Shown here: one piece after another, positions 60,894 to 64,000 of the stretch
Layout of the letters: every line of letters starts with the position of its first letter
How positions within the stretch are numbered: the first letter of the stretch is position 1
Assembly (NCBI GenBank): GCA_006503475.1
Contig: RSEH01000204.1
Span: 24,279 to 88,278 of the forward strand
Reading direction: 5' to 3'
Source of the DNA: Stentor roeselii
Lineage: Eukaryota; Ciliophora; Heterotrichea; Heterotrichida; Stentoridae
Length of the DNA stretch: 64,000 nt
Notes under the pieces: model-generated
Databases searched by the model: none
The model's input: the letters and a program-made list of their open reading frames with translations, nothing else
Told to the model about the DNA's origin: nothing
Position numbers and translations under genes: made by a program

Positions 60894-63077
60894 TTATTCA
60901 CATAAACATTGTAGAGCATAGGGACATAGTTGAACAGATCGTAATGGTAAAGTCCGATGCTCCTGTTGTAACTTATAAAAGAAAAGCTCTTTGATCACGT
61001 AAAGGTTCCAGTCTGAAACATTATGTTCCAGAGATTTTAAAACTTCAGGTGAAAAAGGCACGATTTTCAAGTGAGTGAAGTTAAATTCAAAGCCATCAGA
61101 AACGAATCCGATTTGAAAGTAGCTTCCCTGCAGCATTTTCAGCCAAACAGCCATTGAATACTCAGGGCTCAGGAAAAACTGAGAGGTGGAAACATAGCTC
61201 ATATTTTCAGCGAAGAAGCACCCACGGTCTTGGAGAAGTTTTCCTTCGGTTCCACTCTGGGTCAGGTTTATCAGTCCTGGGCTTGAAGCAATTTCAGATG
61301 ACTTGAAATTAATTTTTAAAATCCCTGACATCCGACTGCAAGACGTGTCGTTAGAAGTGTACATGATTGGGCATTCAGAGAAACAATAACCCTCGGTAAG
61401 ATAAGAACTGCTGCAAGACGAGCATTTTCCAGGACTGTTTCTTGTGCAGTCTTTGCAATTCACATCATGACATGAGCCACAACTTTCTCTTTGGCAGCTG
61501 TCGCAGGTGGAAGGACATGCTGTGCATGTTGTCGAGTTTTTATAATAAAACAGTTCACAGTCATCGAGGCAGTTTCCATTCAGCTCTGTCCAATACTTGC
61601 ATCCAGAGTCGCTTATGAAGTCTCCTAAAGACGCCATGTGATCAGTGGGCGCGTAAGCTGCGAAGTAAATCCATCCAAGCATGTAATAATCATTTGCGAA
61701 CCCGAAGTAAATCTCTGTAAAAGAATCGCTATGATAACTTTCTGTAAACGTGCCAGAAACTGACTGCTCGTTATTTAAAAAACTCTTGAATTCTGTCAAA
61801 GACGTTGACTGAAAAGTCAGGACCAACTCTAAGAAGAACCATTCTTTTCTTGTGAACTCTCCAAGTGACTTTACCTCAGAGTGAAGTTTAAAGATTATGC
61901 TGCTTTGGTAGGTGTAAAGGGAAAATAAGTCAACTTTTGACCAGATTCCAGAGTATTCTGATAATTCCACATTGATCCAGGCCATATACGTTGGCTCTAA
62001 ATTGTAGTAGTTTTTGTTTTGCGATTTGTACCTCGAGTTGTTACCGTTGAAATACTTTCCTCTTCCTGGAGAATTCATGACACTGTTGAAATCGTCAGGA
62101 GCTAAAACACTATCTGACCCGAATATCGCAGAGAGAGTTAATCTTGGGGTATCAAAAAAGTAGTAAAATCCGATGTTTCCTTCATTTATCACACATTCAT
62201 TGCTTTTCACGCTGTAGAAGTCGGGGCATGAATCTGAAGTAACTGAACAAGTTGGAGAGTCTAAACATAAAAGCTTTCTTGAGCGCCGCCTACAGAGAGT
62301 TTCTATGCATTTCGCATCTTTGCATTGTTTTAAATTTTCGACTGTTGCTAAGCAGGGCCGCTCTTCGTAGTCTAGAGTCTTGAATGGGCTGATAAAGTAA
62401 GAAAAATGATTGATGAAACCAACGAAAGAACTCACTCTACTTTTGCCGATTTTCCATAATTTGATATTCGATAGCTCATGATGTAGCTTGAGTTTTTCTA
62501 CTTGAGAATAGCCGTTAGTTAGGTTTATTGTTAGCTCAGGAAACGATGAACTTCTCTGATCCAAAATTATTTCAAATTTTATCCATTTGGAATAGTAATT
62601 CTCAAGTACAAGGAAGTAATAAAAATTATCCATAAAACTAAACTTCAAATAACTATTCTCAAGTTTAAGCTCAAATATTCCGAAATCATCTGAAACTAAG
62701 GACCCTTCTTTGAATATCCATATATTAAAGGTTAAGATATGATATTCATTATCCTTATTAGCCTTTGGTATATCGATTGAAGAATTTTCATCAAACAACA
62801 TACCATATTTTGTTAGAAATATAGGAAACTTTGAATCTTTATCATTTTCCAGCTTGGATTCCCAATTTTTGCCCTTCAATATTGTTTCAGATGACAGAAA
62901 AATAACCCCCTCTGAATCTTTGTAACAATAATTTTCTATTGTGAGATAATTCTCAGGGCACTCATTAATGCAATGATCTTTGAATATGAATCCATCCTCA
63001 CATGATTCATGATCAAATAAATTTTGATGACCAAATGCAAAGACCATATAAGTAAAGAGACTCAGAATATTCACCAT
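60894..63077 (-). CDS. N-terminal 727 residues of the giant receptor (signal peptide, modules)
   Basis: Uninterrupted frame from the ATG at 63,075-63,077. A signal peptide (MVNILSLFTYMVFAFG) is followed by a cysteine pair region (CEDGFIFKDHCINECPENYL) and a first LamG-like fold. Then come short Cys repeats (CKDAKCIETLCRRRSRKLLC), a second LamG-like fold (YMAWINVELSEYSGIWSKVD) and furin-like repeats (CPSTCDSCQRESCGSCHDVN). A third LamG-like fold begins with a GCFFAENMSYVSTSQFFLSP block. The frame ends in unrelated-looking codons after about 60,990; the true reading continues one base over as SYNRSIGLYHYDLFNYVPML. The protein is extracellular, probably adhesive or a recognition receptor. Confidence 0.78.
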   Translation of the reverse strand: MVNILSLFTYMVFAFGHQNLFDHESCEDGFIFKDHCINECPENYLTIENYCYKDSEGVIFLSSETILKGKNWESKLENDKDSKFPIFLTKYGMLFDENSSIDIPKANKDNEYHILTFNIWIFKEGSLVSDDFGIFELKLENSYLKFSFMDNFYYFLVLENYYSKWIKFEIILDQRSSSFPELTINLTNGYSQVEKLKLHHELSNIKLWKIGKSRVSSFVGFINHFSYFISPFKTLDYEERPCLATVENLKQCKDAKCIETLCRRRSRKLLCLDSPTCSVTSDSCPDFYSVKSNECVINEGNIGFYYFFDTPRLTLSAIFGSDSVLAPDDFNSVMNSPGRGKYFNGNNSRYKSQNKNYYNLEPTYMAWINVELSEYSGIWSKVDLFSLYTYQSSIIFKLHSEVKSLGEFTRKEWFFLELVLTFQSTSLTEFKSFLNNEQSVSGTFTESYHSDSFTEIYFGFANDYYMLGWIYFAAYAPTDHMASLGDFISDSGCKYWTELNGNCLDDCELFYYKNSTTCTACPSTCDSCQRESCGSCHDVNCKDCTRNSPGKCSSCSSSYLTEGYCFSECPIMYTSNDTSCSRMSGILKINFKSSEIASSPGLINLTQSGTEGKLLQDRGCFFAENMSYVSTSQFFLSPEYSMAVWLKMLQGSYFQIGFVSDGFEFNFTHLKIVPFSPEVLKSLEHNVSDWNLYVIKELFFYKLQQEHRTLPLRSVQLCPYALQCLCE

Positions 63078-63779
63078 TATTATAGATCAAGTAATTCTAA
63101 ATCATCATGGGCTAAAAAATGATTTTTTATTCTTAGTTGGAAGGGATTAATAATCGATTGACTCTTTAGATATGGCTCTACTCCTGCTTAGATTGGTTTT
63201 ATAATGAAATAGAATTCAGATTCAGCAAACATAAAAGATTTAGAAATGTAATTCCTTTATTATAGGTTCAATTTGATATATATATTATTGCTAGAAAGGG
63301 CTGAAAGTGGTTTCTGATGGATTTAAGTTAATATATAATTATGATCAAGTAAAATTATTAAAATTATTGTAGGAATTTATCTATAGTCTCTCTCTCATAG
63401 GCAAATCTGCATAGGTATTTCATTTATATATATTCAATCGGTATTAAAAGGCTCATTCAAAGTGCTAATCAGAAATTGAACTATAATAAATTTATTGGTC
63501 TTTATCATCTAAAAAAATATATAATTACTTATTCAATAAACGCTTATATATTGAGTTAATCCTAATTCAGTAAGTGATAGCTATCTAAGTATTTTGCATA
63601 TTAAATTTAGAAAAATTTAATTACATTTATTTCCGTTATTTAGTAAGATTTTAGTGATTTCATAGATAAATTCTCTATTAATTCATTACAGAACTTACAT
63701 CTAATAAATAATTATTATTAATCACTGGCTACACTATTCTCTATTTGAATTTGAGTAATAAATTGGTGGAGTGGCCAAG
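63078..63779. other. AT-rich subtelomeric region
   Basis: About 0.7 kb between the last gene start and the telomere array. Very AT-rich with TATATA tracts; it should contain the promoter of the giant receptor gene. No repeated subtelomeric element is evident from one end alone. Confidence 0.6.
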
Positions 63780-64000
63780 GGTGTTAGGGTGTTAGGGTGT
63801 TAGGGTGTTAGGGTGTTAGGGTGTTAGGGTGTTAGGGTGTTAGGGTGTTAGGGTGTTAGGGTGTTAGGGTGTTAGGGTGTTAGGGTGTTAGGGTGTTAGG
63901 GTGTTAGGGTGTTAGGGTGTTAGGGTGTTAGGGTGTTAGGGTGTTAGGGTGTTAGGGTGTTAGGGTGTTAGGGTGTTAGGGTGTTAGGGTGTTAGGGTGT
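63780..64000 (+). repeat. telomere repeat array (TGTTAGGG)n
   Basis: About 27 perfect tandem copies of an 8-base unit run to the last base of the window; the G-rich strand points to the right, as expected for a right chromosome end. The complement CCCTAACA is the heterotrich telomere unit as I recall it for Stentor and Blepharisma. The first partial copy follows gtggccaagg. Confidence 0.97.

Larger units (their letters stand above)
53885..63077 (-). pseudogene. giant LamG/furin/REJ/GPS membrane protein gene, frame broken many times
   Basis: Ten consecutive minus-strand frames spell one protein of about 3,000 residues in a sensible domain order: signal peptide, alternating LamG-like and furin-like cysteine-rich modules, PKD/REJ-like region, GPS cleavage motif, about five helices. 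Two gaps are true 16-nt introns (59,555-59,570 and 57,613-57,628). Eight others are -1 shifts with no GT-AG intron that keeps the domain signatures, near 60,861, 60,343, 59,278, 58,346, 57,715, 55,482, 54,997 and 54,169; nearly all are at A or T runs. In-frame TAGs lie at 60,753-60,755 and 57,239-57,241. One junction (60,972-60,990) is a +1 shift or a GC-AG intron. It is either a recent pseudogene or a locus with assembly indels; all neighbouring genes are intact. Confidence 0.6.

Noticed and set aside
1-64000. A variant code with TGA as Trp (as in Blepharisma) or all stops reassigned (as in Condylostoma).
   Set aside because: Long genes are free of internal stops, all Trp codons I checked in the enzymes are TGG, and TGA ends several genes (for example at 15,662, 23,129, 32,272 and 46,044). 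The TGA-ended genes alone would not exclude TGA as Trp, but the absence of internal TGA does.
1-64000. tRNA, rRNA, CRISPR or transposon features.
   Set aside because: I looked for the A- and B-box pattern of tRNAs, rRNA-like conserved blocks, spaced repeats and transposase motifs in the gaps and saw none. A covariance-model search would be the decisive test.

Overview
The window is the right-hand end of a macronuclear chromosome from a heterotrich ciliate, most like Stentor. From about 63,780 to the last base it is an uninterrupted array of an 8-base repeat (TGTTAGGG on this strand, CCCTAACA on the other), the heterotrich telomere unit. Two genes are interrupted by 15- or 16-nt GT-AG introns, the tiny intron class known from heterotrichs. 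All three stop codons end genes and every tryptophan I read in the intact enzymes is TGG, so the code looks standard. That fits Stentor better than Blepharisma, where UGA is Trp. The DNA is AT-rich, mostly intronless and very compact on the left. The genus is an inference.

Layout. 1-40 kb is gene-dense with mostly short proteins: a DHHC palmitoyltransferase, a FLYWCH-like protein, serine hydroxymethyltransferase, an EF-hand-like protein, a cyclophilin, a WD40 propeller, an arrestin-like protein, a large ligand-binding-type membrane receptor, coiled-coil and proline-rich proteins, a C2-like lipid-anchored protein, an AIM24-like protein, an SLC35F-like transporter, a C2H2 zinc-finger protein, a second WD40 propeller, a RING/TRAF-type zinc-finger protein, mitochondrial-type glutamate dehydrogenase and phosphonopyruvate decarboxylase. 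Gaps are often tiny: 14 bp between divergent starts, 2 and 5 bp between tandem genes, and 0 bp between two convergent stop codons. Nine genes from 30,509 to 37,986 all read rightward.

From 40 to 54 kb the density falls. This part holds a small tetraspan protein, a PF09820-type AAA-ATPase, a second cyclophilin, a spliced Kelch/cysteine-rich membrane receptor, and long AT-rich stretches with at least one probable gene remnant. The last genic stretch, 53.9-63.1 kb, encodes one very large surface protein on the minus strand: signal peptide, repeated LamG-like and furin-like cysteine-rich modules, a PKD/REJ-like region, a GPS motif and about five membrane helices. Its frame is broken by eight same-direction (-1) shifts and two in-frame TAGs, although its neighbours are intact. 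About 0.7 kb of AT-rich subtelomere follows.

What links the genes: two duplicated families (cyclophilins with two intact copies and one decayed copy at about 13.3-13.76 kb; WD40 propellers at 11.4 and 30.5 kb), several signalling or surface proteins, and nitrogen/one-carbon/phosphonate metabolism (SHMT, GDH, phosphonopyruvate decarboxylase). No operon-like functional cluster is evident. Strand composition is striking: 5' flanks are C-rich and nearly G-free on the sense strand, and several genes switch between A/C-ending and G/T-ending codon blocks.
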